A stretch of 64,000 bases of DNA from Nocardioides sp. WS12 (GTDB lineage: Bacteria; Actinomycetota; Actinomycetes; Propionibacteriales; Nocardioidaceae): NCBI RefSeq assembly GCF_014108865.1, contig NZ_CP053928.1, positions 2,480,001 through 2,544,000 of the forward strand, read 5' to 3'. The position numbers and the translations under genes are program-made. The notes under the pieces are model-generated. The model was not told where the DNA came from. It worked only from the letters and a program-made list of their open reading frames with translations, and searched no databases. Of the stretch, positions 37,303 to 46,568 are shown piece after piece (the first letter of the stretch is position 1; each line of letters starts with the position of its first letter).

Positions 37303-38148
37303 GTGTTGACCATCCGACACGGCGTTCGCGTCCTCGCGAGCGCTGACCTCCCTGCCTTCCTGGAGCTCGCGAACCAGGATCCGGTGGTCAACGTGTTCGC
37401 GGTGCACCGCGCCCACACCACGCGTCTCGAACCACGCTGGCTCGGTGGCGAGATGTGGGGCCGCTTCGAGGACGGCCAACTGGTCGCTGCCTGCCACGCC
37501 GCCGCCAACATGGTGCCGGTGCAGGCCGGTCCCGACGATGCGCGTGCCTTTGCCGAGCGTGCGCTCACGCGGCGTCGTACGGCCTCGACGATCGTGGGAC
37601 CACAGGACGCGGTCCGCGAGATCTGGGGCCAGGTCGGCCCGCACTGGGGCCATCCGCGCGACATGCGATGGGACCAGCGACACCTCGCCATCGACACGGC
37701 ACCGGCCATTGCGCCGGACCACGGCGTCCGCGCCGGGGTGCGTGACGACCTGCTGACGCTCTATCCCGCCTGCGTCGCGATGTACACCGAGGAGGTGGGC
37801 GTCTCGCCGGAGGCCGGAGGAGCCGGCGACCTCTACCGCGCCCGGGTGGCCCAGTTGATCGGACGCGCCTGGTCGTTCGTGCGGTACGACGGCGACGAAC
37901 TCGTGTTCAAGGCGGAGGTTGCCTGTGCGACTCCGGACGCCGCGCAGATCCAGGGTGTCTGGGTGCCGGCGCACCGCCGCGGCGAGGGCCTGGCGACCGC
38001 CGGTATGGCCGCGGTCGTCCAGCAGGTCCGGGCCCGGATCGCGCCGACGGTGTCGCTCTACGTGAACGACTGGAACGTGCCGGCGCGGAAGGCCTACGAG
38101 CGGGTGGGGTTCGTCGAGACCGCACGCTTCGCCACCGTCATGTTCTGA
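37303..38148 (+). CDS. GNAT acetyltransferase (ispG-linked, DUF4081 type)
   Basis: A 281-residue two-domain GNAT protein: an N-terminal DUF4081 half (NVFAVHRAHTTRLEPRW) and a C-terminal acetyl-CoA fold with loop VWVPAHRRGEGLATAGM and YVNDWNVPARKAYERVGF. Mycobacteria carry a homologue beside ispG. GTG start. Substrate unknown. Confidence 0.88.
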   Translation: MLTIRHGVRVLASADLPAFLELANQDPVVNVFAVHRAHTTRLEPRWLGGEMWGRFEDGQLVAACHAAANMVPVQAGPDDARAFAERALTRRRTASTIVGPQDAVREIWGQVGPHWGHPRDMRWDQRHLAIDTAPAIAPDHGVRAGVRDDLLTLYPACVAMYTEEVGVSPEAGGAGDLYRARVAQLIGRAWSFVRYDGDELVFKAEVACATPDAAQIQGVWVPAHRRGEGLATAGMAAVVQQVRARIAPTVSLYVNDWNVPARKAYERVGFVETARFATVMF

Positions 38149-38158
38149 CCCTGCCGGG

Positions 38159-38776
38159 TCAGGCACCGATCCGGGGGAGTCCGTTCCACAGCAGGCGGGA
38201 GGCGATGTCGGTGACCTCGTCGAGCGTCGCGACCGGATGGTCCTGCCACCATCGTGCGACGCCGTCGACTCCGGTGATCAGGAGTTCGACGACCACGGCG
38301 GACTCGGTCGACCCGGCGAGGACGCCTGAGCGGGCAAGGTCCGGGGCGAGCATCATCGCGACCGCCTGCGCTCGCGCCGTGCGGTAGGCAGAGATCACCT
38401 GGTCCAGATCTGCATCGCCGGTCGGGATCGGGTCGACCAGGAGTCGCCGCGCCGCCGGCCGTTGCCGGGCGAACGAGAGATAGGCCGTGACGGTGGAACG
38501 CAACCGGTCCGATCCGGCGCCTTCGCCCGTGATTCCGGCGCCGACCTCGGCGAGCATGGCGGCGTTCTGGCTGTCGAGCACCTGGACGTAGAGCTCGCGC
38601 TTGGACTTGAAGTGGTCGTAGAGGACCGTTCTGCTGACGCCCGCGGCCGTGGCGATCTCACCCACCGACGAGGCGTCGTACCCGCGGTCGGCGAAGACCT
38701 CGACGGCGGCGGCTTCGATGCGCTGGCGTCGGGCGGGCGCGGTGAGCCGGCGCCGTACGGTCCCGGTGGTCGTCAC
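38159..38776 (-). CDS. TetR-family regulator
   Basis: A 205-residue TetR repressor. HTH region RIEAAAVEVFADRGYDASSV, then AAGVSRTVLYDHFKSKREL. GTG at 38776 has AAGGAGA 7 bases upstream; an ATG 33 bases earlier is not preferred. It is divergent from a FAD oxidoreductase, and two oppositely oriented CCGACACCACTGT sites lie between them, so it probably represses itself and that enzyme. Confidence 0.93.
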   Translation of the reverse strand: MTTTGTVRRRLTAPARRQRIEAAAVEVFADRGYDASSVGEIATAAGVSRTVLYDHFKSKRELYVQVLDSQNAAMLAEVGAGITGEGAGSDRLRSTVTAYLSFARQRPAARRLLVDPIPTGDADLDQVISAYRTARAQAVAMMLAPDLARSGVLAGSTESAVVVELLITGVDGVARWWQDHPVATLDEVTDIASRLLWNGLPRIGA

Positions 38777-38807
38777 GCGGTCTCCTTCTCGCGGGGAGGG
38801 CAAACCC

Positions 38808-38820
38808 ACAGTGGTGTCGG
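38808..38820 (-). promoter_or_regulatory. Operator half for the TetR gene
   Basis: Minus strand CCGACACCACTGT, identical over 13 bases to the site at 38884-38896. It lies 32 bases upstream of the tetR GTG. Confidence 0.6.
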
Positions 38821-38838
38821 AACGGCTGGCGTTCCCCC

Positions 38839-38865
38839 TTGACCTTCTGTGGCCTCAGTCACAAT
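38839..38865 (+). promoter_or_regulatory. Candidate promoter of the FAD oxidoreductase
   Basis: TTGACC (-35, 38839-38844) and CACAAT (-10, 38860-38865) separated by 15 bases. The operator at 38883-38900 starts 17 bases after the -10, a position where a repressor would block transcription. Spacing is short, so moderate confidence. Confidence 0.4.
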
Positions 38866-38882
38866 ACTCGCCTTCAACAGTT

Positions 38883-38900
38883 ACCGACACCACTGTCGGT
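38883..38900. promoter_or_regulatory. TetR-type operator palindrome
   Basis: ACCGACA-CCAC-TGTCGGT, perfect 7-bp arms, 22 bases before the oxidoreductase ATG. It contains the 13-bp sequence shared with the site at 38808-38820. Confidence 0.65.
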
Positions 38901-38922
38901 TGTCGTCGTGGGGAGTTCATCA

Positions 38923-40674
38923 ATGTCGCAGCGTCTCGATCGCCGTACCTTGCTCTCGTCCTCGGTCGCGGTGGGTGCCGGTGCGGCGCTGGCCGGGGTC
39001 GGCCTGGCGCCGGCCTTCGCGGCCACGCCCGGCAAGAACGCCGTCGTGCTGGGCGGTGGCATGGCCGGACTGACGGCCGCCCACGAGCTGATCGAGCGCG
39101 GTTTCTCGGTCACGGTGTTCGAGCCGACCGCCTGGGGCGGCAAGGCGCGCAGCATCCCGTTCGCCGGCACCGGCAGTGGTGGTCGGGCGGACCTGCCCGG
39201 CGAGCACGGCTTCCGGTTCTTCCCCGGCTTCTACCACCACGTGCCGGAAACGATGCGCCGCATTCCCTTCGGCTCCGGCACCGTGGGCGACAACCTGGTC
39301 GCGGCCACCGGCGGCAAGTTCCTGCGCGGCGGCGACCACGCCGATGCGTTCGTGTTCGGCATCGGCCCCGACCCGGTGTCGCTGCTGACGGTCGATGGCC
39401 TGCGCCGCTACCTGCTGGACAACCTGGGCGGTCACGCGGTCCCGCCCCACGAGCTCGTGTACTTCGTCGAGCGCCTTCTGGTGTTCCTCACGAGTTGTGA
39501 CGAGCGTCGGCTGGGCCAGTGGGAGAAGGTCAGCTGGTGGGACTTCGTCGGCGCGGCCAAGCGCTCGGGGCCGTACCAGAAGATTCTCGCCGCCGGCCTG
39601 ACGCGCAACCTGGTGGCGGCCAAGGAGACCATCGCCAGCACGCGGACCATCGGCAACATGGGAGAGGCCTTCGTCTACAACATCATGGGCCGCGGCAACG
39701 ACGGTGCCCTGGATCGGGTCCTCGACCTGCCGACCAATGAGGCATGGATCGATCCGTGGGTGACCTACCTGCGCGGGCTGGGGGTGCGCTTCGTGGGAGG
39801 CCAGCGCCTGGTCCGCTACGAGGTCGCTGCCGGCCGGATCGTGGCCGCAGTGCTCGCTGACGCCAACGGCGCGACGAGCCGGGTCGAGGCGGACTGGTTC
39901 GTCAGTGCGATGCCGGTCGAGCGCGTCCTGCCGACCCTCACGCCGGACGTCCTGGCGCTCGATCCCGGGCTGAAGGGCCTCGCGAAGCTGCAGACGGACT
40001 GGATGGTCGGCATCCAGTTCTTCCTGCGAGACCATGCCGACCTCACCAAGGGCCACATCACCTTCATCGACTCGCCGTGGTCCCTGACCGCGCTGACCCA
40101 GGGGCAGTTCTGGGAGGACCGGACGATCTCGCGTGACTACGGCGACGGCGAGGTCGTCGACGTCCTGTCCGTCGACATCTCGAACTGGGACGCGCCGGGA
40201 ATCCTCTACGGCAAGCCCGCCAAGCAGTGCAGTCGCCAGGAGATCGCCGACGAGGTGCTGGCGCAGATCCGCGACCACCACACCATGGGCGACCTCCTGC
40301 CGGAGGGCATCATCCACTCCTGGTTCCTCGACCCGGGTGTGCAGTGGGACGCCGGCACCCTGCGCAACATCAACGAGACCCCGCTGCTCGTGAACACCGT
40401 GGACTCCTGGAAGAGCCGGCCGACGGCGCGGACGAAGATCCCGAACCTGTTGATGAGTGGTGACTTCGTGCAGACCGACATCGACCTGGCCACGATGGAG
40501 GGGGCCAACGAGTCGGCACGCCATGCCGTGAACGCGATCCTCGACGAATCGCGCTCGACCGCGGCGCAGGTGAAGACCTTCCGGCTCTACGACCCGCCCG
40601 AGTTCAAGCTCCTCAAGCAGACCGACAAGCTGCTCTACAAGCTCGGGCAGCGCAACCTGCTGGACGTCATCTGA
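38923..40674 (+). CDS. Tat-exported FAD-dependent amine oxidase/desaturase-like oxidoreductase
   Basis: A 583-residue flavoprotein. Residues 1-35 look like a Tat signal (R7-R8 in LDRRTLLSSS, Ala-rich core, APAFAATPG). FAD Rossmann loop VVLGGGMAGLTAAHELIERG at about 41-60, then EHGFRFFPGFYHHV, typical of the hydroxysqualene dehydroxylase/phytoene desaturase group, and a C-terminal FAD motif (LLMSGDFVQTDIDLATMEGA). GGGAG precedes the ATG at 38923. It is divergent from TetR with shared operators. Substrate unknown. Confidence 0.85.
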   Translation: MSQRLDRRTLLSSSVAVGAGAALAGVGLAPAFAATPGKNAVVLGGGMAGLTAAHELIERGFSVTVFEPTAWGGKARSIPFAGTGSGGRADLPGEHGFRFFPGFYHHVPETMRRIPFGSGTVGDNLVAATGGKFLRGGDHADAFVFGIGPDPVSLLTVDGLRRYLLDNLGGHAVPPHELVYFVERLLVFLTSCDERRLGQWEKVSWWDFVGAAKRSGPYQKILAAGLTRNLVAAKETIASTRTIGNMGEAFVYNIMGRGNDGALDRVLDLPTNEAWIDPWVTYLRGLGVRFVGGQRLVRYEVAAGRIVAAVLADANGATSRVEADWFVSAMPVERVLPTLTPDVLALDPGLKGLAKLQTDWMVGIQFFLRDHADLTKGHITFIDSPWSLTALTQGQFWEDRTISRDYGDGEVVDVLSVDISNWDAPGILYGKPAKQCSRQEIADEVLAQIRDHHTMGDLLPEGIIHSWFLDPGVQWDAGTLRNINETPLLVNTVDSWKSRPTARTKIPNLLMSGDFVQTDIDLATMEGANESARHAVNAILDESRSTAAQVKTFRLYDPPEFKLLKQTDKLLYKLGQRNLLDVI

Positions 40675-40708
40675 GCGACCGCGAGGTGCGCGCTGCCATC
40701 ATGGCGCC

Positions 40709-41074
40709 ATGAGCCTTCCCAGCAGCGCCAAGGTCGTGACCGGTGCGTTCGTCGTCAGCGGCACCGTCCACCTCGTCAAGCCCGAGGTCTTCGAGCCCTT
40801 GATGCCGGCGTGGGTGCCGCGCCACCGCGAGGTGATCATCGGTTCGGGTGTCGCAGAACTGGTCTGCGCCGCCGGAATGCTGCATCCGCGCACCCGCAAG
40901 CTCGCGGGCTACGCCAGCGCAGCGCTCCTGCTGGGCGTCTTCCCCGGAAACGTGCAGATGGCCCTCGACGCCCAACGCGGTGACAACTCCGCGTTGAAGG
41001 CGGCGTCCTGGGCGCGGCTCCCGCTGCAGCTCCCGATGATCCGCGGCGTCCTCAAGGCCGCGCGCTCCGCCTGA
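40709..41074 (+). CDS. DoxX-like small membrane protein
   Basis: A 121-residue DoxX/MauE-like protein with four predicted helices (VTGAFVVSGTVHLVKP; VIIGSGVAELVCAAGML; YASAALLLGVFPGNVQMAL). It follows the FAD oxidoreductase by 34 bases and may belong to that transcript. Role unknown. Confidence 0.82.
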   Translation: MSLPSSAKVVTGAFVVSGTVHLVKPEVFEPLMPAWVPRHREVIIGSGVAELVCAAGMLHPRTRKLAGYASAALLLGVFPGNVQMALDAQRGDNSALKAASWARLPLQLPMIRGVLKAARSA

Positions 41075-41122
41075 GCGTTACTGGTTCGCGGTCCGGGCAG
41101 GCGCCGCCGTAGGCTGCGCCCC

Positions 41123-42907
41123 GTGCTGATGAGGATGTCGACCCTGTTCGTCCGGACCCTTCGAGAGGACCCCTCGGACGCGGAGGTCCCGAGCCACCGT
41201 CTGCTGTTGCGGGCTGGCTACATCCGTCGCGCCGCGCCGGGGATCTACACCTGGCTGCCGCTCGGGTTGAAGGTGCTGCGCCGGATCGAGAACATCATCC
41301 GCGAGGAGATGGACGGCATCGGCGCGCAGGAGGTCGTCTTCCCCGCGCTCCTGCCCCGGGATCCCTACGAGGCGACCGGTCGCTGGAGCGAGTACGGCGA
41401 CAACATCTTTCGTCTCAAGGACCGCAAGGACGCCGACTACCTGCTCGGCCCCACGCACGAGGAGATGTTCACGCTCCTGGTGAAGGACATGTACGGCTCC
41501 TACAAGGACCTGCCGCTCAGCCTCTACCAGATCCAGACCAAGTACCGCGACGAAGCGCGTCCCCGCGCCGGTGTACTGCGGGGTCGCGAGTTCACGATGA
41601 AGGACTCCTACTCCTTCGACGTCAACGACGCCGGGCTCGAGGCGTCGTACCAGAAGCACCGCGACGCCTATGTCCGGATCTTCGACCGGCTCGGCTTCGA
41701 CTACGCCATCGTCAAGGCGACCGCCGGCGCGATGGGTGGCTCGAAGTCCGAGGAGTTCCTCGCGAAGGCCGAGGTCGGCGAGGACACCTACGTCCGCTGC
41801 ACCAACTGTGACTACGCCGCCAACGTCGAGGCGGTCGAAGTGCGTCCCACGCCGGTGACGGCGACCGCCGACAACGGCTGGGACGGGGCACCTGCCGCGC
41901 ACGCCGAGGCCACGCCCGACACCCCGACCATCGCGACCCTCGTCGAGCACCTCAACGCGGCCTTCCCGCGCGAGGACCGGCCCTGGACCGCGGGCGACAC
42001 GCTCAAGAACGTCGTCGTGGTGCTGCGCCACCCCGACGGCAAGCGCGAGCCCCTCGCCATCGGCCTGCCCGGTGACCGCGAGGTCGACCAGAAGCGCCTC
42101 GAGGGCCAGTTGGAGCCGATCGAGATCGAGGCGATGGGGGAGGCCGAGTTCGCTGGTCACCCCGCGCTGGTCAAGGGCTACATCGGGCCCGGCGTGCTGG
42201 GCGAGGAGAACGCCTCCGGCATCCGCTACCTGGTGGACCCCCGTGTCGTCGACGGCACCCGCTGGGTGACCGGCGCCGATGTCGCCGGTTCACACGTGCT
42301 GGACCTCGTGGCCGGCCGCGACTTCACGCCCGACGGCACCATCGAGGCCGCCGAGGTCCGCGACGGTGATCACTGCCCGGTCTGCACCGACGGCACCCTC
42401 GCGTCCGCCCGCGGCATCGAGATGGGCCACGTCTTCCAGCTCGGCCGCAAGTACGCCGAGGCGCTGGACCTCAAGGTCCTCGACGAGAACGGCAAGCTGG
42501 TCACCGTCACGATGGGCTCCTACGGCGTCGGCGTGACCCGTGCCGTGGCCGCGATCGCCGAGAACACCCTCGACGAGATCGGCCTGTGCTGGCCGCGCGA
42601 GGTCGCTCCTGCCGACATCCACGTCGTCGTCGCGGGCAAGGACGAAGCACTGTTCACCGCTGCCGAGGAACTCGTCGCCGGGCTCGTCGGAGCCGGTGTC
42701 GACGTCCTGTTCGACGACCGCGCCGGCAAGATCAGCCCCGGTGTGAAGTTCAAGGACGCCGAACTGATCGGCGTCCCGACCATCGTGACCGTCGGTCGCG
42801 GTGTGGTCGACGGCGTCATCGAGGTCAAGGACCGTCGTACCGGCGAGAAGAGCGAACTGACACTCGAAGGCGCGGTGGAGGCACTCGTTCAGCAGGTTCG
42901 CGCCTGA
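41123..42907 (+). CDS. proS: Prolyl-tRNA synthetase
   Basis: A 594-residue class II prolyl-tRNA synthetase of the bacterial type. Class II motif 1 region, [15 protein letters not shown], motif 2 [20 protein letters not shown] and motif 3 [18 protein letters not shown] are present, with an inserted editing domain between them and an anticodon domain at the end. Three starts compete: GTG 41123, ATG 41129, ATG 41135; no ribosome site decides. It overlaps the HAD gene by 1 base. Confidence 0.97.
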   Translation: MLMRMSTLFVRTLREDPSDAEVPSHRLLLRAGYIRRAAPGIYTWLPLGLKVLRRIENIIREEMDGIGAQEVVFPALLPRDPYEATGRWSEYGDNIFRLKDRKDADYLLGPTHEEMFTLLVKDMYGSYKDLPLSLYQIQTKYRDEARPRAGVLRGREFTMKDSYSFDVNDAGLEASYQKHRDAYVRIFDRLGFDYAIVKATAGAMGGSKSEEFLAKAEVGEDTYVRCTNCDYAANVEAVEVRPTPVTATADNGWDGAPAAHAEATPDTPTIATLVEHLNAAFPREDRPWTAGDTLKNVVVVLRHPDGKREPLAIGLPGDREVDQKRLEGQLEPIEIEAMGEAEFAGHPALVKGYIGPGVLGEENASGIRYLVDPRVVDGTRWVTGADVAGSHVLDLVAGRDFTPDGTIEAAEVRDGDHCPVCTDGTLASARGIEMGHVFQLGRKYAEALDLKVLDENGKLVTVTMGSYGVGVTRAVAAIAENTLDEIGLCWPREVAPADIHVVVAGKDEALFTAAEELVAGLVGAGVDVLFDDRAGKISPGVKFKDAELIGVPTIVTVGRGVVDGVIEVKDRRTGEKSELTLEGAVEALVQQVRA

Positions 42908-43626
42908 TGTCCGCACCGGGCATCGACGCGGTCATCTTCGACTGGGGCGGCACGCTGACCCAGTGGCACGACGTGGACTTCCACGCGGAGTCGCTGGCGC
43001 TGGCCCAGGCCGTGCTGGCGACGCCGGACACCTCGGACGACCACCACGCGTTCGCCGAGAAGCTGCACGGCGCGGGCTCGGTCGTGTGGGGGCGCAGCCG
43101 TGACCACCAGCAGAGTGCGAACATCGCGGACCTGTTCGACGAGGCCGGTCTCGACCACGACCCGGCCCTGCTGAGCGCGTACTACGACTTCTGGGAACCC
43201 CACACCCTGACCGACGTCGAGGTGGCGCCGCTCTTCCGCTGGCTGCGCGCCGAGGGGATCAAGGTCGGCATCTTGTCGAACACGATCTGGCCCCGTGAGT
43301 GGCACCGCGGCTACTTCGAGCGCGACGGCGTCCTGGACCTCATCGACGGCGACGTCTACTCGAGCGAGATCCCGTGGACGAAGCCGGCACCCGACGCGTT
43401 CCGCGCCGCGATGGACGCCGTCGGCGCCACCGACCCGGCGCGCTGCGTGTACGTCGGCGACCGGCTCTTCGACGACGTCTGGGGCGCTCAGAACGCCGGC
43501 CTGCGGGCCATCCACGTCCCGCACAGCGTGATTCCGGCCGAGCAGATCGGTCACACGGAGGGCCAGCCGGACGCGGTCGCGCACCGGCTTTCGGAGATCC
43601 CGGACCTCCTCGCTCCCTGGCGCTGA
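42907..43626 (+). CDS. HAD-family hydrolase
   Basis: A 239-residue HAD phosphatase. Motif I FDWGGTLT (nucleophile Asp, with G replacing the more common second Asp pattern D-x-D as DWG), motif II ILSNT, Lys in WTKPAPDAF, motif IV VYVGDRLFDD. TGATG overlap with proS implies coupling. Substrate unknown; lack of the second Asp in DxDxT suggests altered specificity. Confidence 0.88.
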   Translation: MSAPGIDAVIFDWGGTLTQWHDVDFHAESLALAQAVLATPDTSDDHHAFAEKLHGAGSVVWGRSRDHQQSANIADLFDEAGLDHDPALLSAYYDFWEPHTLTDVEVAPLFRWLRAEGIKVGILSNTIWPREWHRGYFERDGVLDLIDGDVYSSEIPWTKPAPDAFRAAMDAVGATDPARCVYVGDRLFDDVWGAQNAGLRAIHVPHSVIPAEQIGHTEGQPDAVAHRLSEIPDLLAPWR

Positions 43627-43631
43627 GCGGG

Positions 43632-43660
43632 GCCTGCACTGCAGGTTTGTGCACTGCACA
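43632..43660. repeat. Two adjacent palindromes around CACTGCA
   Basis: CCTGCA-C-TGCAGG (43632-43644) and TGTGCA-C-TGCACA (43648-43660), both perfect dyads, directly after the HAD stop. The core TGTGCACTGCA also occurs at the padR start (56009-56019). Role unknown. Confidence 0.5.
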
Positions 43661-43771
43661 TTTATGAGGATCGATAGTTACAGACCCTCGGGCCGTTCTG
43701 TTGCATGATTGTGCACAGGTGATCGGTGAGCCCCACCTCTCCCGTCACCAAAACGACCGTGTCCCCGGTCA

Positions 43772-43848
43772 CCAGTGGTTCGCGGCCCCGTCTTCGGGGG
43801 ACGTCTCGGGAGTCTCCCGGAGACCAGGCCGTGAACCACTGGCGTTTT
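43772..43848 (+). ncRNA. Candidate structured RNA with three-way junction and U tract
   Basis: P1 pairs 43772-43787 (CCAGTGGTTCGCGGCC) with 43827-43842 (GGCCGTGAACCACTGG), 16 pairs with a single G-U. Inside are two hairpins: CCG-TCTT-CGG (43888-style core at 43788-43797) and GTCTCGGGA-GTC-TCCCGGAGAC (43803-43824). The stem is followed by CGTTTTTA. This lies in a convergent gap of 284 bases between HAD and the ferritin-like gene. It could be an independent small RNA with its own terminator, or an elaborate terminator of the proS-HAD transcript. No promoter is convincing. I know no named RNA family that matches by eye. Confidence 0.6.
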
Positions 43849-43910
43849 TACGGGCCCTCGTTGAACCGAGGCACGAGGTCGCGATGCGCGTATCGAGACA
43901 TCGGGTGGCG

Positions 43911-44396
43911 CTAGAGCCCAGGCAGCCGCTCGGGCTTCCCGCCGAAGCCCAGCCCGCGCACGGCCGCGTCCAGCAACGCCTGCACCGCCCAGGCCCGGTC
44001 GGTCGCGCTGGTGTTGGCCACCAGATAGGCGTACGTCGACGCTGCCGCCTCTTCGATCGCGAGCGCGCGCCCCTTGACCGCGGCCGGTGAGCCGAGGTCG
44101 GCCGGCAACGCGTAGCCGGGCTCGGCGGCGACGGGCTTGCCGCCCGCGGCCACGATGACGCCGGTCAGGTGGTCGCGTCGGTCGCGGTGCAGGGCGTAGG
44201 CGCGGGTGAGGGCGCCGTACAGGCTCGGCTGACGGGACTGCGACGTCTGTGCCCCGAGTGCGCCGTAGACGAAAACGGCGGCATGCTCAGCAGCCAGCGC
44301 GACCTGCAGGGCGTCCACTGCCGAGGTGGCGGTCCCGGCGGTTCCGGTGGGGGTGCCGGTGGGGGTGCCGGTGGGGGTGGTGGTCGGTTCGCTCAC
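43911..44396 (-). CDS. DUF4439 ferritin-like protein
   Basis: A 161-residue helical protein. A short PTGTPTGTPTGT repeat near the N-terminus is followed by a ferritin-like bundle: ALAAEHAAVFVYGALGAQ, LHRDRRDHL, EEAAASTYAYLVANTS. Glu/His placement suggests a metal site. GTG 44396 overlaps the stop of the upstream lipoprotein gene. The family sits between proS and rimP in mycobacteria as well. Function unknown. Confidence 0.82.
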   Translation of the reverse strand: MSEPTTTPTGTPTGTPTGTAGTATSAVDALQVALAAEHAAVFVYGALGAQTSQSRQPSLYGALTRAYALHRDRRDHLTGVIVAAGGKPVAAEPGYALPADLGSPAAVKGRALAIEEAAASTYAYLVANTSATDRAWAVQALLDAAVRGLGFGGKPERLPGL

Positions 44397-44893
44397 GAGA
44401 GCACCACCCGCTGCTGGGCGAGGGCTGCCGCCATCGAGGCGAACACCTGGGCCAGGGCACCGCTCTCGGCGGTCTGTGCCGCGGCCACGAGCCGTTTCTG
44501 GAGGGCGGCTTCGTTCGCCAGCAACGTGCGCAGGGCGGCGGCCCTGGGTCCGGTCACGACCGGGGGAGCGGCGGCCTCGGTCCGGCCGAGTTCGCTCGCG
44601 TGCGAGGCGTGGATCCGGGCCAGTCGATCCCCGATCCGGGCGAGGGGGGCGATCGTCGTACCCGTGGCGGCGGCCAGCGCGCCGGCTTCGGCGATCGCGG
44701 TGGCGACCTCGTCGACGAGGGTGCTGTCGGCGTCGGCGGCCGGCGCGGTCGGCGTGACCGCTCCCGGTGGCACCGGGTCGTCGTCGCCGAGCACCGAGTC
44801 GAGAGCGTCGCATCCGCTCAGCGTCAGCGCGGCTCCGCCGAGGCCGAATGCGACGAAGGCGCGACGGGAGAGGTGGCTAACACGGTCGGGCAC
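44393..44893 (-). CDS. Lipoprotein with helical DUF4439-like domain
   Basis: A 166-residue lipoprotein. N-terminus [13 protein letters not shown], hydrophobic stretch and lipobox LSGC with Cys28; the twin Arg hints at Tat export. The mature part is Ala-rich helices ([39 protein letters not shown]). GTG start at 44893. It is translationally coupled to the ferritin-like gene and divergent from rimP. The pair probably works together at the membrane. Confidence 0.8.
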   Translation of the reverse strand: MPDRVSHLSRRAFVAFGLGGAALTLSGCDALDSVLGDDDPVPPGAVTPTAPAADADSTLVDEVATAIAEAGALAAATGTTIAPLARIGDRLARIHASHASELGRTEAAAPPVVTGPRAAALRTLLANEAALQKRLVAAAQTAESGALAQVFASMAAALAQQRVVLS

Positions 44894-44899
44894 GCGGGG

Positions 44900-44924
44900 A
44901 ACACTACCGAGACCCGGTAGTGTT
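44900..44924. promoter_or_regulatory. Perfect 10-bp inverted repeat between the lipoprotein and rimP
   Basis: AACACTACCG-AGACC-CGGTAGTGTT. It occupies the middle of the 69-bp divergent region and includes a possible rimP -10 (TAGTGT, 44918-44923). Candidate operator for one or both genes. Confidence 0.5.
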
Positions 44925-44962
44925 GATCCGCACCACCACAACAGGACAACGGGAGGATTCGC

Positions 44963-45532
44963 ATGGGTTCGGGCCAGCCCGCTCAGCGTTCGACAGCAGA
45001 GCGAATCACCGACCTTCTCACTGCTCCCCTGGCCGAACTCGGCCTGGATCTCGAAGCAGTCGAGCTCACCCCCGCCGGCAAGCGCCGCGTGTTGCGCATT
45101 GCCTTGGACACCGATGGTGGCCTGACGCTCGACGACGTCGCGTCGGCGACCAAGAAGATCGACGTGGTCCTCGAGTCCGACGGTGCCGCCATCATGGGGG
45201 AGTTGCCGTACACCCTCGAGGTCACCTCTCGTGGTGTCGACCGCCCGCTCACGTTGCCGCGCCACTGGCGCCGCAACGAGGGCCGCCTCGTCAAGGTGGT
45301 CACCACCGTCGAGGAAGGTACGACGAACGACGTGGTCGGCCGGATCGGTGCCAGCGACGACGACGGGGTGACCCTCGACGTGGCGGGCTCGGACGTCCGG
45401 ATCGGCTACGCCGACGTGGCCAAGGCACTGGTGCAGATCGAGTTCAACCGCCCCAAGAGCTCCACCCCCACGGAACAAGACGACAACGCCCAGGACGACC
45501 TGGACGAACACATGGACGAGGACGCCGACTGA
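44963..45532 (+). CDS. rimP: Ribosome maturation factor RimP
   Basis: A 189-residue RimP, needed for 30S assembly. N-terminal domain [20 protein letters not shown], then [15 protein letters not shown] sequence [18 protein letters not shown], and an acidic C-terminal tail. GGGAGG precedes the ATG. It begins the rimP-nusA-ylxR-infB block; its stop overlaps nusA (TGATG). Confidence 0.95.
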   Translation: MGSGQPAQRSTAERITDLLTAPLAELGLDLEAVELTPAGKRRVLRIALDTDGGLTLDDVASATKKIDVVLESDGAAIMGELPYTLEVTSRGVDRPLTLPRHWRRNEGRLVKVVTTVEEGTTNDVVGRIGASDDDGVTLDVAGSDVRIGYADVAKALVQIEFNRPKSSTPTEQDDNAQDDLDEHMDEDAD

Positions 45533-46506
45533 TGGACATCGACCTGAACATCCTCCGCACGCTGGAACGCGAGAAGGAGATCAAGTTCGAGGTGCTGGTG
45601 GAGGCCATCGAACAGGCCCTCCTGACGGCGTACCACAAGACCGAGGGCTCGCACACGCAGGCGCGGGTCGAGCTGGATCGCAAGACCGGGCACGTCAACG
45701 TGCTCGCAGCGGAGCTCGACGACGAAGGCAACAAGATCGGCGAGTACGACGACACGCCTGCCGACTTCGGCCGGATCGCGGCGACGACCGCGAAGCAGAT
45801 CATGATGCAGCGCCTGCGCGACGCCGAGGACGAGATCCGGTTCGGTGAGTTCTCCGGCAAGGAGGGCGACATCCTCTCCGGGATCATCCAACAGGGCCGC
45901 AACCCCGACGACGTCCTCGTGGACCTCGGCAAGCTCGAGGCGCTGCTGCCCGCGAGCGAGCGCGTGCCCGGTGAGGACTACAGCCACGGCACCCGGATCA
46001 AGTGCCTGGTCGTGTCGGTCCGCAAGGGCATGCGCGGACCGCAGATCACGCTGTCGCGCTCGCACCCGAACCTGGTCAAGAAGCTCTTCGCTCTCGAGGT
46101 GCCCGAGATCGCCGACGGCACCGTCGAGATCGCGGCGATCGCGCGCGAGTCCGGCCACCGCACCAAGATCGCGGTCCGTACCACCGTCCCCGGTGTCAAT
46201 GCCAAGGGTGCGTGCATCGGCCCGATGGGCCAGCGGGTGCGCAACGTGATGGCCGAGCTCCACGGCGAGAAGATCGACATCGTCGACTGGTCCGACGACC
46301 CGGCCGAGCTGGTGGCGCACGCGCTGTCGCCCGCCCAGGTGCAGTCGGTCACCGTCGTCGATGCCGCGGCCCGTTCGGCCCGCGTCGTCGTCCCCGACTT
46401 CCAGCTGTCGCTGGCGATCGGCAAGGAGGGCCAGAACGCCCGCCTGGCCGCCCGCCTCACCGGCTGGCGGATCGACATCCACTCCGATGAGGAGAGCCAG
46501 GCCTGA
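45532..46506 (+). CDS. nusA: Transcription termination/antitermination factor NusA
   Basis: A 324-residue NusA with N-terminal polymerase-binding domain ([15 protein letters not shown]), S1 domain ([25 protein letters not shown]) and two KH domains ([34 protein letters not shown]). The C-terminal acidic repeats of enterobacterial NusA are absent, as usual in actinobacteria. Coupled to rimP. Confidence 0.97.
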   Translation: MDIDLNILRTLEREKEIKFEVLVEAIEQALLTAYHKTEGSHTQARVELDRKTGHVNVLAAELDDEGNKIGEYDDTPADFGRIAATTAKQIMMQRLRDAEDEIRFGEFSGKEGDILSGIIQQGRNPDDVLVDLGKLEALLPASERVPGEDYSHGTRIKCLVVSVRKGMRGPQITLSRSHPNLVKKLFALEVPEIADGTVEIAAIARESGHRTKIAVRTTVPGVNAKGACIGPMGQRVRNVMAELHGEKIDIVDWSDDPAELVAHALSPAQVQSVTVVDAAARSARVVVPDFQLSLAIGKEGQNARLAARLTGWRIDIHSDEESQA

Positions 46507-46568
46507 TTCCGCGCGCTGGCGGCGTTGCCGGTTGGTGATCCTGACCTCCCGGGCGGTAGAGTCGTCTG

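Noticed and set aside
43632..43660. Adjacent palindromes as an attachment site or integration scar
   Set aside because: No integrase, no tRNA gene and no second copy flanking foreign DNA nearby.
44896..44924. GGGAAC ... GTT as an ECF (SigH/SigE-type) promoter for rimP
   Set aside because: The spacer is 20 bases, longer than the 16-18 expected, and rimP-nusA is a housekeeping operon.
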